NCBI RefSeq assembly: GCF_003054045.1
Contig: NZ_QBKH01000002.1
Span: forward strand, 62,001 to 126,000
Reading direction: 5' to 3'
From: Sphingobacterium faecium
GTDB lineage: Bacteria > Bacteroidota > Bacteroidia > Sphingobacteriales > Sphingobacteriaceae
DNA: 64,000 bases
Shown here: in pieces, positions 17,888-29,600 of the stretch
Layout of the letters: each line of letters opens with the position of its first letter
Numbering within the stretch: the first letter of the stretch is position 1
The notes under the pieces: model-generated
What the model saw: the letters and a program-made list of their open reading frames with translations, nothing else
The model's database searches: none
Told to the model about the DNA's origin: nothing
Position numbers and translations under genes: made by a program

Positions 17888-18658
17888 CTATAGTACATAC
17901 TTAATTTCCTTGAGATCAAATGCCTTTATTTCCTGATTTATTTGCACTTGTAATTGACCGTTAGGCAGCACCTGTATAATTTTTCCTTTAATTTCTACAT
18001 CCGCAATTTTATAGGTCTTTGTTTCATTTTTACGAAAAAGATGTTGATTGAACTCTTGAAGTTGTTGCACTTGATCTGCATTTTTCAAGCGTTTGTATTC
18101 GGTGTCTAAAAATAGATATAGTTCATTTGCTAAACTCGATATATCATATTCTTCAGCGGTATCATTAATCGATTTTAGCGATGTGATATGTGGATGGTCT
18201 ATAAATGTGGTCTGATTCACATTAACACCTATTCCGATAACACTGGAACCAATTAAAGTTCCTTTGATGCTGTTTTCAATTAATAGGCCCGATATCTTCT
18301 TCTGGTTTACATAAATGTCATTAGGCCATTTAATTTGTACTATCTCTTTTGTTTTGGTCTTTAACCATTTCATAATCCCAAGACATATTGCACATGATAA
18401 GGCAAATTGCTCGTCGATTTTTAGAAAATGAGGATATACTAAAATTGATGTAATAATATTTTTACCTGGTTCGGTGATCCACATATTGCCCCTTTGACCT
18501 TTACCAGCGTATTGTTCAACTGCTAAAATGGCAGAACCTTCATCCTGTGGCTTGAATTTTGACAAGTTATCCTTAAAATAATCATTTGTGGATGACACTC
18601 GGTCGACAGTAATTACATTTTGACCAATGATAAGTCCTGAAAATGTGTTATTTTGCAA
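17888..18658 (-). CDS. birA: Biotin--[acetyl-CoA-carboxylase] ligase
   Basis: 256 residues. It attaches biotin to the carrier domain of acetyl-CoA carboxylase and similar enzymes. Motifs are GKGQRGNMW (52-60, biotinyl-AMP loop), KWPNDIYVNQKKISGLLIE (110-128) and GIGVNVNQ. There is no N-terminal helix-turn-helix, so it is a ligase only and not a repressor of the E. coli type. The only fitting start is the TTG at 18658: an in-frame TAA lies 15 bases upstream and the first conserved block begins only 18 residues in. It is divergent from rsfS with about 50 bases between them. Confidence 0.94.
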   Translation of the reverse strand: MQNNTFSGLIIGQNVITVDRVSSTNDYFKDNLSKFKPQDEGSAILAVEQYAGKGQRGNMWITEPGKNIITSILVYPHFLKIDEQFALSCAICLGIMKWLKTKTKEIVQIKWPNDIYVNQKKISGLLIENSIKGTLIGSSVIGIGVNVNQTTFIDHPHITSLKSINDTAEEYDISSLANELYLFLDTEYKRLKNADQVQQLQEFNQHLFRKNETKTYKIADVEIKGKIIQVLPNGQLQVQINQEIKAFDLKEIKYVL

Positions 18659-18708
18659 AGTGAAAAAATTTTAATTGTATATAATAGTCAAAACTATAAT
18701 ATTTTTTA

Positions 18709-19083
18709 ATGGATAAAAATAAAAGTTCGGAATTGTCAACGCGCCTATCAGAGGTTGTTGTGTATGGTATGCAAGAGAAGAAAGCAAGTGAAATAGTGCG
18801 ATTGGATTTGAGAGATATTAACAGTTCTGTTTCTGATTATTTTGTCATTTGCCATGCCGACTCCCATATTCAAGCCAATGCAATAGCAAAAAGTGTGGAG
18901 GATGAGGTTTATAAAACATTTGGTCAGGATCCTCAGTATAAGGAGGGACAAGGTATTGGAGAGTGGTTGATACTTGATTTTGTAGATGTGGTCGTTCATA
19001 TTTTCAAAAAGGAGAAAAGAGCGCTATATGCGATCGAAGATTTATGGGGAGATGCTCAAATTCAAAATTTTCAAAGTGCATAG
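18709..19083 (+). CDS. rsfS: Ribosome silencing factor RsfS (Iojap/YbeB)
   Basis: 124 residues. It binds ribosomal protein uL14 on the 50S subunit and blocks subunit joining when cells slow down. The family core is visible: KASEIVRLDLRDINSSVSDYFVICHADSHIQANAIA, then EGQGIGEWLILDFVDVVVHIF and the C-terminal RALYAIEDLWGDA. ftsH follows 44 bases later in the same direction, so they are likely one transcript. Confidence 0.95.
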   Translation: MDKNKSSELSTRLSEVVVYGMQEKKASEIVRLDLRDINSSVSDYFVICHADSHIQANAIAKSVEDEVYKTFGQDPQYKEGQGIGEWLILDFVDVVVHIFKKEKRALYAIEDLWGDAQIQNFQSA

Positions 19084-19127
19084 ATTTGGATATAAAAATA
19101 GATTTAAAACGATATAAATAAGATAGA

Positions 19128-21200
<2,073 letters not shown>

Positions 21201-21209
21201 TATTTATTG

Positions 21210-21246
21210 TACAGCGCTTCTTATATTAAGAGGCGCTGTATTTTTT
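21210..21246 (+). terminator. Terminator after ftsH
   Basis: A 14-base-pair stem with one G-U pair (21210-21223 with 21227-21240), then TTTTTT at 21241-21246. It falls before the ATG of the LUD-domain gene and argues against the upstream TTG at 21207 as that gene's start. Confidence 0.85.
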
Positions 21247-21260
21247 ACTACCTCCGCCAT

Positions 21261-21908
21261 ATGAATGTTAAAAATAGCAGTAGCAAAGAGCAGATGTTAG
21301 GTAAGATCAGACAGGCTCTAGTTCAAAAAAGTGAAAATCCGCATCCCAAATTCAAAAAAACACCTTTATATCACGAGGAAGATGAATTAGTTGACGTTAC
21401 GTTTGCGCGAGAACTGACAGCTGTTGGAGGGAAGTTTTTGTATTGTGATGGTGAGATCAATCTCATCGAAAATTTGATTCATTTAACGGAAGAAAATAAT
21501 ATAAAAAAAATATTTACTTGGGAAAAAGGTGTTCAAGACTTGTTGAATCCTTACGGGTTTCCTATACATACCAATGAAGTCGAATTTGATGCTGCTGATG
21601 CAGGGATTACGTCTTGTGAAGTTTTGATTGCACGTAATGGAAGTATCATGGTTAGTAATGCTAATGCTTCTGGACGGCGATTGGGTATTTATCCGCCAAT
21701 TCATATTGTGATCGCAAAAGCTTCTCAAATGGTTTGGGATATTAAAGATGCTTTATCCTATATGCAACGTCGGTATGGTAATCAGATGCCTACGATGGTA
21801 TCCACAGTTACCGGACCTTCGCGTACTGCAGATATCGAAAAACGCTTAGTTTTGGGAGCGCATGGTCCAAAAGAATTATATGTTTTATTATTAGAGGATC
21901 GTTTTTAA
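21261..21908 (+). CDS. LUD-domain protein (LutC/YkgG family)
   Basis: 215 residues from the ATG at 21261. The C-terminal half has the LUD/LutC pattern: ARNGSIMVSN, GRRLGIYPPIHIVIAKASQMVWDI and VTGPSRTADIEKRLVLGAHGPKEL. In other bacteria LutC works with LutA and LutB to oxidise lactate, but neither partner is here. The gene lies after the ftsH terminator and five bases before a rhomboid gene. Stand-alone LUD proteins occur in many Bacteroidota genomes without known function. Confidence 0.85.
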   Translation: MNVKNSSSKEQMLGKIRQALVQKSENPHPKFKKTPLYHEEDELVDVTFARELTAVGGKFLYCDGEINLIENLIHLTEENNIKKIFTWEKGVQDLLNPYGFPIHTNEVEFDAADAGITSCEVLIARNGSIMVSNANASGRRLGIYPPIHIVIAKASQMVWDIKDALSYMQRRYGNQMPTMVSTVTGPSRTADIEKRLVLGAHGPKELYVLLLEDRF

Positions 21909-21912
21909 TTAT

Positions 21913-22536
21913 ATGATACAGGAATATCTGTTTTTAACTCCCGTAGCGAGTATTATTTTTGCTTTAACCATAGCTTCAAGTATTTATAGTTTTTCAAATC
22001 CTCAAGTACTGGGTGAAATGATGTTGCACCCCTATAGCATCTATCGAAAGAAAAGAGTCTATACGATCTTAACGAGTGGGTTAGTTCATAAAGATTGGGG
22101 TCATCTTTTATTCAACATGATCACCTTTTATTATTTTGGATTTGGTTTAGAAAAGATATTAATCCAAATCAGTGATTGGGGTCATCTTCAGTTTGCCATT
22201 ATTTATGTGTCAAGTTTGATACTCAGTGATATTCCAACCATTTTTCAGCATAAAAATAATTATGGTTACTACAGTTTAGGAGCTTCAGGAGCAATCTGTG
22301 CTGTATTATTTAGTTATATTATGTTTGACCCGAAAATGATGCTGGGTATCTTCATGATTATTCCGATGCCTGCGTATATATTTGCGGTCCTCTTTTTGGG
22401 GTATTGTGTATGGGCGTCTAGAAACTCAAGAGATGGTATCAACCATGATGCACATTTATTCGGCGCATTATCTGGAGTGATTATCACTTTGATCCTTTAT
22501 CCTTGGATTTTTAAACATTTTGTAAGTCAGTTTTAA
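21913..22536 (+). CDS. Rhomboid-family intramembrane serine protease
   Basis: 207 residues with six predicted membrane helices. The catalytic serine is S125 in GASGA and the histidine is H181 in DAHLFGALSG. The loop motif HKDWGHLLFNM (59-69) matches the conserved HxxxxHLxxNM of active rhomboids. Both catalytic residues are present, so it is probably an active protease. It begins four bases after the LUD gene and is co-directional. Substrates cannot be inferred. Confidence 0.9.
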   Translation: MIQEYLFLTPVASIIFALTIASSIYSFSNPQVLGEMMLHPYSIYRKKRVYTILTSGLVHKDWGHLLFNMITFYYFGFGLEKILIQISDWGHLQFAIIYVSSLILSDIPTIFQHKNNYGYYSLGASGAICAVLFSYIMFDPKMMLGIFMIIPMPAYIFAVLFLGYCVWASRNSRDGINHDAHLFGALSGVIITLILYPWIFKHFVSQF

Positions 22537-22537
22537 A

Positions 22538-24076
22538 CTATCCTATCCAACTTTGGCGGTCAAGGCTTCTAAATTGAATAGCCTCCGCTAAATGATGGTT
22601 TTTGATATCAATTTCATGTTCCATATCGGCGATTGTCCTTGCAACTTTTAAAATGCGATCATAGGCCCGAGCAGATAAACCTAATTTTTCCATAGCATTT
22701 TTAAGTAATTTTCTTCCTTCAGCATCTATTTGGCATCTTTCCCGAACTTGTATACTACTCATTTGTGCATTATTATGGATATTTTGAAAAGCCCTGAAGC
22801 GTTCGTTTTGAATTTTTCTGGCTGCCATAACCCGTTCTCTGATGATATGGCTTTTTTCGGATTTTTGGTCAAACGTAAGTTCTTTAAAAGCCACTGGGGT
22901 CACTTCTACATGAAGATCAATACGGTCTAATAAAGGACCCGATATTTTACTTAAATATCGTTGTACGGTGTTGGTGCCACAGGTACAATCTTTTTCGGGA
23001 TGATTATAGTACCCACATGGGCATGGGTTCATCGCTGCAATTAGCATAAAGCTCGCTGGATAGTCTACAGAAAATTTTGCTCTGGATATCGTAATGCTAC
23101 GTGATTCCAAAGGCTGTCGCATCACTTCTAACACTGTTCTTTTGAATTCAGGAAGCTCATCTAGAAACAATACACCATTGTGCGATAAGGATATCTCTCC
23201 TGGCTGAGGATTCGTTCCTCCACCAACAAGTGCTACGTCCGAAATCGTATGATGTGGAGATCGAAAAGGTCTTCTAGTCATTAAAGATTCTTTTGCTGTT
23301 AATTGACCTGCCACAGAGTGTATTTTGGTTGTTTCTAAGGATTCCTCTATGGTTAATGGTGGCAATATTGTAGGCATTCTTTTAGCAAGCATTGTTTTCC
23401 CCGCCCCTGGAGGCCCTATCAAAATCAGGTTATGACCACCAGCTGCAGCTATTTCTAGCGCCCTTTTGATATTTTCTTGTCCTCTCACATCTCCGAAGTC
23501 GTCTTCATTTTGATTTGCATGATTTAAAAATTCATCCTCAATGGATACACTTGTTACTTTTAAATCACTTTTGTTATTAAAAAAATGAATTACTTGTAAC
23601 AAATTATCGACACCCAGAACAGTTAAGTTTGAAACAATAGCAGCTTCTCTGGCATTTGTCTCTGGTAGAATTATACCTTTAAATTTGTCTTTTGCTGCTT
23701 GAATAGCAATGGGTAATATTCCTTTCACGGGTTGAATATTACCATCTAAAGAGAGTTCCCCCAAGATAAGATAATCTGCTAACCGATTTGCTTCTATTTG
23801 ATTTGACGATGCTAATATGGCGGTTGCAATCGCCAAATCGTATGCTGAACCCTCTTTTCGAATATCTGCAGGGGCAAGATTAACGACTATTTTTTGCCTT
23901 GGCATTCGATAGCCACAAGACACAATGGCACTTTCTATTCTTTGTAGACTTTCTTTAACTGCATTATCTGGCAAACCAACGATATAGTATCTCGTACCTG
24001 CGGTTATATTTACTTCCACAGCTACAGAGGTGGCCTCGATACCATAAACGGCGCTGCTATAGGTTTTTGTTAACAT
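22538..24076 (-). CDS. YifB/ComM-family Mg-chelatase-like AAA+ ATPase
   Basis: 512 residues. An N-terminal ChlI-like domain (1-180, with NLAPADIRKEGSAYDLAIA), then the AAA+ core: Walker A GPPGAGKTMLAKR, FLDELPEF as Walker B, the PASFMLIAAMNPCPCG block, a four-cysteine segment (CPCGYYNHPEKDCTCG) and the C-terminal ARAYDRILKVARTIADME helix. ComM, the best-known member, is a helicase that promotes branch migration during natural transformation. Whether this organism is competent is not shown here. It converges on the rhomboid gene with one base between the stops. Confidence 0.93.
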   Translation of the reverse strand: MLTKTYSSAVYGIEATSVAVEVNITAGTRYYIVGLPDNAVKESLQRIESAIVSCGYRMPRQKIVVNLAPADIRKEGSAYDLAIATAILASSNQIEANRLADYLILGELSLDGNIQPVKGILPIAIQAAKDKFKGIILPETNAREAAIVSNLTVLGVDNLLQVIHFFNNKSDLKVTSVSIEDEFLNHANQNEDDFGDVRGQENIKRALEIAAAGGHNLILIGPPGAGKTMLAKRMPTILPPLTIEESLETTKIHSVAGQLTAKESLMTRRPFRSPHHTISDVALVGGGTNPQPGEISLSHNGVLFLDELPEFKRTVLEVMRQPLESRSITISRAKFSVDYPASFMLIAAMNPCPCGYYNHPEKDCTCGTNTVQRYLSKISGPLLDRIDLHVEVTPVAFKELTFDQKSEKSHIIRERVMAARKIQNERFRAFQNIHNNAQMSSIQVRERCQIDAEGRKLLKNAMEKLGLSARAYDRILKVARTIADMEHEIDIKNHHLAEAIQFRSLDRQSWIG

Positions 24077-24314
24077 AAAAATGGTTTAAACGGCTATTAA
24101 AGTTAATTAAATTTATCTAATAATTGTAAGAATTATTTTTTTTACCTTTAAAAATAACCTGAATTGTTTTTTTTGTTCAAATTTATTATATTGTAATAGC
24201 TGGTATTTATCATATATCAAAAAATATTGGCTTTTGGCAAACGATTTGCTTAGCTAATTGTATTATTACTGAATAAAACGGATTACAAAGGATTAACATT
24301 TTAAGTTTAATAAT

Positions 24315-24584
24315 ATGAATGATAATAGTAAAGTAGTATTGGCATTATTAGCAGGTTTGGCTGCAGGAACCGCTTTAGGAATTTTATTCGCACCTGACAA
24401 AGGAACAGAGACAAGAGACAAGCTTAATGAGTCATTGGCTGATTTGGGAGATGCTATTCGCGAACGCGCTGAAGAGCAGTTTGATCAGTTAAATGATTTT
24501 AAAGAAAAAGTTGTTGCTACTCTTAAAACAAAAATTAATAAAGGAGAAGAGATTTTCGAAGATGAAATTACAGAGCATGCATAA
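24315..24584 (+). CDS. YtxH-domain protein
   Basis: 89 residues. The N terminus is a short glycine/alanine-rich hydrophobic segment, VLALLAGLAAGTALGILFAPDKG, typical of YtxH proteins, followed by a charged amphipathic helix (LNESLADLGDAIRERAEEQ). Such proteins are associated with stress or envelope functions, but without a proven mechanism. It starts a three-gene set with the holin-like and 169-residue genes. A near -7 box (TAAGTTTA, 24302-24309) precedes the start. Confidence 0.85.
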   Translation: MNDNSKVVLALLAGLAAGTALGILFAPDKGTETRDKLNESLADLGDAIRERAEEQFDQLNDFKEKVVATLKTKINKGEEIFEDEITEHA

Positions 24585-24629
24585 ATAGCGGTAATTTTTA
24601 CCTAAAGAAATTATTATCAATACTATAAT

Positions 24630-24648
24630 CAGAGGCTTATAGCCTCTG
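24630..24648 (+). repeat. Intercistronic hairpin in the YtxH module
   Basis: An 8-base-pair perfect stem (CAGAGGCT with AGCCTCTG) and a three-base loop between the YtxH and holin-like genes. No T-run follows, so it is more likely an mRNA stability or partial-termination element than a full terminator. Confidence 0.5.
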
Positions 24649-24667
24649 GTTCTTAACATAGAAATAA

Positions 24668-25087
24668 ATGGAAGAAGAAAAATTCTCGCTAAGTGGTACA
24701 TTCCAAAAGACAAAGGAATATTTAGATTCGCAATTAAATTTAATTCGGCTAAAGACAGTGGAGCGATCTTCTCGTTTAATTGCAAGTTTGATTGTTGATG
24801 GTGCAAAAATAATTTTAAGTTTATTTATTGTATTCTTTCTTTGTCTTGCTTTGGGATTTTATTTAGGAGAAGTATTAGGAAGCAATTCTTTAGGTTTTTT
24901 AGCTACGGCAGTTATATTTTTGCTTGTACTCGTTTTGATTCGGGTACTTGAGCCGACGTTGGAGTCTAAATTTATGGATTTGTCAATTCGTCGATTTTCT
25001 GCGAAATGGACAGACGAATTAGAGGAAGAAGAAAATATTGTGAAACAAGAAAAAGTAGAAGATGACGAAACAAAGCAAAATTCATAA
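24668..25087 (+). CDS. Phage-holin-like / holin superfamily III membrane protein
   Basis: 139 residues. A soluble N-terminal helix (about 1-45) is followed by two membrane helices (about 53-72 and 78-98) and a charged, acidic C terminus. This is the layout of small chromosomal proteins labelled phage holin family (superfamily III). There are no phage genes around it, so the label reflects fold and not origin. It overlaps the next gene by 26 bases in another frame, indicating tight coupling. Confidence 0.7.
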   Translation: MEEEKFSLSGTFQKTKEYLDSQLNLIRLKTVERSSRLIASLIVDGAKIILSLFIVFFLCLALGFYLGEVLGSNSLGFLATAVIFLLVLVLIRVLEPTLESKFMDLSIRRFSAKWTDELEEEENIVKQEKVEDDETKQNS

Positions 25088-25571
25088 CCTCGCAGAGTTG
25101 AAGGCGGAGATTACTCGTCTTAAGGTTTTAAAAAATGAACAAGAAGCGTACTTGAAATCGCAAATGACCTTGCTAAATCATAAAATAGAGACTCCTATGC
25201 GTATATTTAATGTCGTGAAATCAAATGTTCCGGGATTAAATATGATTACAGGACTTTTCTCTCCGGCAAAAAATAGTGGCGGCACAGATTCTGATTGGTT
25301 GACTAAAGTATTGCGAATTGGTGTGCCCTTCGTGATGAATCGATTTTTCTTTAAAAAAGCAAGTGTTTTGAAAAAAGCACTTTTATTATTAGCTTCAGAA
25401 AAAGCTCTTGGGCAGGTCAATCAGGATAGTATTACTGGTATTATTGCAAAAGTGACGGATTTTATTAAACCTAAAAAAAATAAAAAAAGAAAAGGGACCA
25501 TCGGAACACCTCCCGTAGTGGAAGATCAGGTTAACGAATATGGTATTCCATCTTACAGTGAAACCTATTAA
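25062..25571 (+). CDS. Conserved hypothetical protein of the YtxH/holin module
   Basis: 169 residues, family not recognised. An N-terminal coiled-coil-like helix (LAELKAEITRLKVLKNEQEAY) is followed by a central segment with moderate hydrophobicity (IGVPFVMNRFFF, ALLLLASEKALG) and a strongly basic stretch, KPKKNKKRKG. The start overlaps the holin-like gene by 26 bases. Context suggests an envelope-associated partner of the two preceding proteins; this is inference. Confidence 0.65.
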   Translation: MTKQSKIHNLAELKAEITRLKVLKNEQEAYLKSQMTLLNHKIETPMRIFNVVKSNVPGLNMITGLFSPAKNSGGTDSDWLTKVLRIGVPFVMNRFFFKKASVLKKALLLLASEKALGQVNQDSITGIIAKVTDFIKPKKNKKRKGTIGTPPVVEDQVNEYGIPSYSETY

Positions 25572-25804
25572 GATATATATTCTGTTAAGTTAGGTATGGT
25601 CTTCTGACTTATATCCTTGGAAATTGAATCTATTCTTTAGATCGCTCGTTTTCATTTTAACAGAAATATGTTTCTTGCTTTTTATGTGGTTTCTGGTAAT
25701 AAGTGATCATTCATTTTTTTAAGATGATCATGCATTAAATTTTGATCAGATCATTTGATTTGAGTTTCTCTTAAGGTCTTCAACTAAATTTACCACATAA
25801 GCTA

Positions 25805-25834
25805 TTGATTAGTGCAATAATAAGGTTATTTTTG
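25805..25834 (+). promoter_or_regulatory. Promoter of trmB
   Basis: TTG (25805-25807), exactly 19 bases, TATTTTTG (25827-25834), a full match to the Bacteroidota pattern. The start codon follows 17 bases later. Confidence 0.7.
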
Positions 25835-25851
25835 CAGGATATTTTATTGTA

Positions 25852-26508
25852 ATGGGTAAAGACAAACTTAGAAAATTTGCGGAGATTGGTACTTTTGACA
25901 ATGTCGTAGAACTTGATGCTGGTAAAGCACTTAAAGGTCAATGGGCTAAATCGCATTTTAAAAATGATCATCCAATCGTTGTAGAATTGGCTTGTGGAAA
26001 AGGAGAATACACGGTCAATCTGGCAAAGCTTTTTCCCGAGAAAAACTTTATTGGTGTTGATTATAAAGGAAATCGTATCTGGAGAGGTGCTAAAACTGCT
26101 ATCGAAGAAGGGATTCATAATGTTGGATTTCTTCGTATTCAGATCGAGACCATATTGGAACACTTTGAAGAAAATGAGATTTCTGAAATTTGGATCACAT
26201 TTCCAGATCCTCAACCCCAAGAGAGTCGTGAGAAAAAACGTTTGACGAATCCTACTTTTTTAGGTCGGTATAAATTTGTATTAAAAGAAGGTGGATTGAT
26301 GAATCTCAAAACAGATAATGATGGATTCTATAATTACACATTAGAACAGATAGAAATCTTGGGTTTGCATAAACATGCAGAGACCGCTGATTTATATCAT
26401 TCTGATTTAGTAGATGAAGTATTATCGATCAAAACGTATTACGAAAAAAAATACTTAGCTGTTGATAAAAACATAAATTATGTAAAATGGTCTTTTGATC
26501 AGATTTAA
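25852..26508 (+). CDS. trmB: tRNA (guanine-N7-)-methyltransferase
   Basis: 218 residues. It methylates G46 of tRNA using SAM. The SAM-binding motif VVELACGKGEYTVNLA (residues 43-58), the acidic end of strand two (FIGVDYKGNRIWRGAKTA), and the family-specific WITFPDPQPQ followed by KKRLTNPTFL are all visible. It is a single gene between a clear promoter and a terminator. Confidence 0.96.
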   Translation: MGKDKLRKFAEIGTFDNVVELDAGKALKGQWAKSHFKNDHPIVVELACGKGEYTVNLAKLFPEKNFIGVDYKGNRIWRGAKTAIEEGIHNVGFLRIQIETILEHFEENEISEIWITFPDPQPQESREKKRLTNPTFLGRYKFVLKEGGLMNLKTDNDGFYNYTLEQIEILGLHKHAETADLYHSDLVDEVLSIKTYYEKKYLAVDKNINYVKWSFDQI

Positions 26509-26527
26509 TAAATAAAAATAATCATAT

Positions 26528-26562
26528 AAAAGGAGTGAGATTTTTAATTTACTCCTTTTTTT
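26528..26562 (+). terminator. Terminator after trmB
   Basis: An 8-base-pair stem (AAAGGAGT 26528-26535 with 26551-26558), partly paired inner loop, and T-run to 26562. Confidence 0.75.
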
Positions 26563-26694
26563 ATGCTCTTGATTAACATGATGTTTATATTGCCTTCCAT
26601 TTAGTAAAACAATGTTAACATAAAACTAGGGCTATCTTAATATAGTGATTGCATTTTTGTGCGGAAGTAAAACACGTTGACAAAACAATTTTGC

Positions 26695-29600
26695 ATGAAT
26701 CACGATTACCTATCTCATTTTAAAAAAGCACTGCTCGTATGTAGTATACTCGAATGCAGTTCTTATCCTCTTTTTGCGTCACATCTCCATCTTAAAACTC
26801 AAGAATCACCAGAAGAGATATTGGAACAAGAAAATATTTCTTTTCAGGGAAAAGTAGTGGATGGAAATGGACATCCACTTGCTGATGTTTCTATTCTTAA
26901 TGGTAATAAGAGCATTGGAAAGACGGATAAAGATGGGGCATTTACATTAACGGTTGTTAAAGGAACAGTCTTAACTTTTAAGTCCTTGGGGCATCGCACC
27001 TATGAGGAGCATGTCAACAAACATTCTGCAGATGTCGAAATCAGATTACATGCTACCGAGCGCGCTCTTGAAGAAGTAGTTGTTACAGCATTGGGCATCA
27101 AGCGTGAAGAAAAGTCTCTTGGTTATTCGGTTAGTACGGTAAAGGGTGAAGAGCTTACGAATGCAGTTTCGAGCAATTGGATGGATGCGCTTTCTGGTAA
27201 AGTGGCGGGCCTCAACTTGATGCGCTCAGGAGCGGGTCCAGTAGGATCAACAAAGATTATTTTACGTGGAGAGAATAATCTTACAGGAGAAAATCAAGCA
27301 TTGATCGTTGTAGATGGTGTGATGATCAATAGTGGATCAGGTCGACGATCAGGCAATGCCTCTGATGCTATTTATGGTACTGGTGGTGATAATATGCCAG
27401 CAGATTATGGTTCTGGGATGGATGATCTAAATCCTGAAGATATCGAAAGTGTTTCCGTATTAAAGGGACCGGGAGCAGCAGCTCTTTATGGACAAAAAGC
27501 AGCCAATGGTGCGGTGATTATTACGACTAAATCTGGCGCCAAAAGAAATGGAAAATCATTAGGGATCACCTTAAACTCCAATACTTCATTTGAAAGCGTC
27601 AATCGTTGGCCAGACCTCCAATATGAGTATGGTCAGGGGACCGGTGGCGCAGATTATTATTCATTCGGGACTTCAATTGATGGGGGGAGTACAAGCGGTA
27701 CGAGTTCTGCATATGGACCTAAGTTTGATGGTCAATACTTTTTTCAATATGATCCGAACCTTCAAACAGTAGGCACAGAACGAACCCTTTGGAAGCCCTA
27801 TAAAAATATCAATAGTTTTTTTGATATTGGTAAAACTTATATGAATACCCTCTCTATAGATGGTGGAACGGAAAAAACCAATGCACGCTTCTCGGCGACC
27901 AACGTGCGGAATACCTGGATTGTGCCTAATACGGGCTATGACCGTAATACAGTTGCTTTATCTGTCAACTCAAAGGTGAGTGATAAGTTGAGTATCACTT
28001 CGAAGGTAAGTTATAATAACCGGCATAGTGATAATCTACCAGGAGCAGGTTATGGTAATCAATCGTTGATGTATTGGTATATCTTTTGGCAACCTAGTGC
28101 AGACGTAAATTGGTTACAAGATTATTGGGTAAAAGGTAAGGAGGATCGGAAAATCATGTATCCATTTAGCAGTTACCCCGAAAATCCATATGCGATTTCT
28201 TATGAATTTATTAACCGTAATAATCGTAATACATTTACGGGTAATGCACAGGCCTCTTATCAGTTTTCAAAAGAATTTAGTGCACAAGTTAGAGCCTCTA
28301 TCGATTTCTCCAGCGAAGATCGAGCACAGTTGCGACCTTATGATGCCGGTTCTAAATTAGCTGAAGGAAGTTACCGTACACAAGAAATTTTTTCAAAAGA
28401 AACCAATCTCGATTTCTTATTGAAATATGATAAAAAAATACATGAAGATTGGCAAATAACTGCTACAGGAGGTGGAGCTACATTACGTAATCACTATCGG
28501 ATGACCTCTTTAGCATCGGATGGTCTAACTTTTCCTGGAGTATACAACCATACTAATAATAAGTATGGTATTAAAAGTGTTCAAGACATTAGAAATTTTG
28601 AAATCAATAGCTTTTATGGTTTAGTTACAGTAGGGTACAAAGATTATTTATTTTTTGATGCTACTGGACGTATGGATTGGTCGAGTACATTAGCTTCGTC
28701 CATCGTTCCCGATAAAAATGTAGGTTTCTTCTATAACTCGTTCAACAGTAGTTTGGTATTATCCGAATTATTTTCATTGCCCAAAACTATTAATTTTGCA
28801 AAATTGCGAGCATCTGTTGCTTGGGTAGGATCGGGAGTTGATGCTCCCTATATGACGCAGTTTGGATATTCAGGAGGTAATCCTCTTGTTGGAGGTTCAC
28901 TGCAAAACCCATCTACACTGGTCAATCCTTATATCGAACCGCTTTCGACACGATCCATAGAATTTGGAACAGATGTGCGCATGTTTAAAAATCGCTTAAA
29001 TGTTGATGTAGCAGTTTATCAAGGAAATACAAGTAAACAACATCTTTATCGTACGATAGATCCATCGTCAGGCTACTCCAGATACTTAATGAATATGGGT
29101 GAAGTTCGCAATAGAGGTTTGGAAGTCGCTATCAATACCAATCAACTTGTCAATAAGGAAGGATTTAATTGGTCATCGACGATCACTTATAGCGCTAACG
29201 GAAATACCATTATGTCTATTCCCGACTCTTCTATTGTGCTTCAATATCGTTCAGTCGGAAGTGGACAAATTGTAGGTTTACAAGGAGGAAGTATGGGAGA
29301 TATGTATGGCATAGGATATCAACGTGCTCCAGACGGCCAAATTATATACGATGAAAAAACCGGTGTAGCCTTACTCACGGAACAGGTTGTCTATTTAGGT
29401 AACACGATTCCAACAGGCAAATTTAGTTTGGGAAATACATTTAGTTATAAAAATTTTAGATTAAACGTCTTATTTGATACTCAATGGGGAGCAGTTGGTC
29501 ATTCGCTGACCCATTATAAATTAGCAGAACAAGGTAAAACAAAAAATACACTTCCAGGGCGCTATAATGGGATCATCGGAAACGGTGTTGTTTCCAACGG

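Noticed and set aside
21207..21260. LUD gene starting at the TTG at 21207
   Set aside because: The segment forms the ftsH terminator hairpin and T-run; the ATG at 21261 is a better start.
24668..25087. Prophage signalled by a holin-like gene
   Set aside because: No other phage gene is present; this holin-type fold is common in ordinary Bacteroidota chromosomal modules.
26677..26694. SusC gene starting at the TTG at 26677
   Set aside because: An ATG 18 bases later gives a normal N terminus; TTG is rarely used here.
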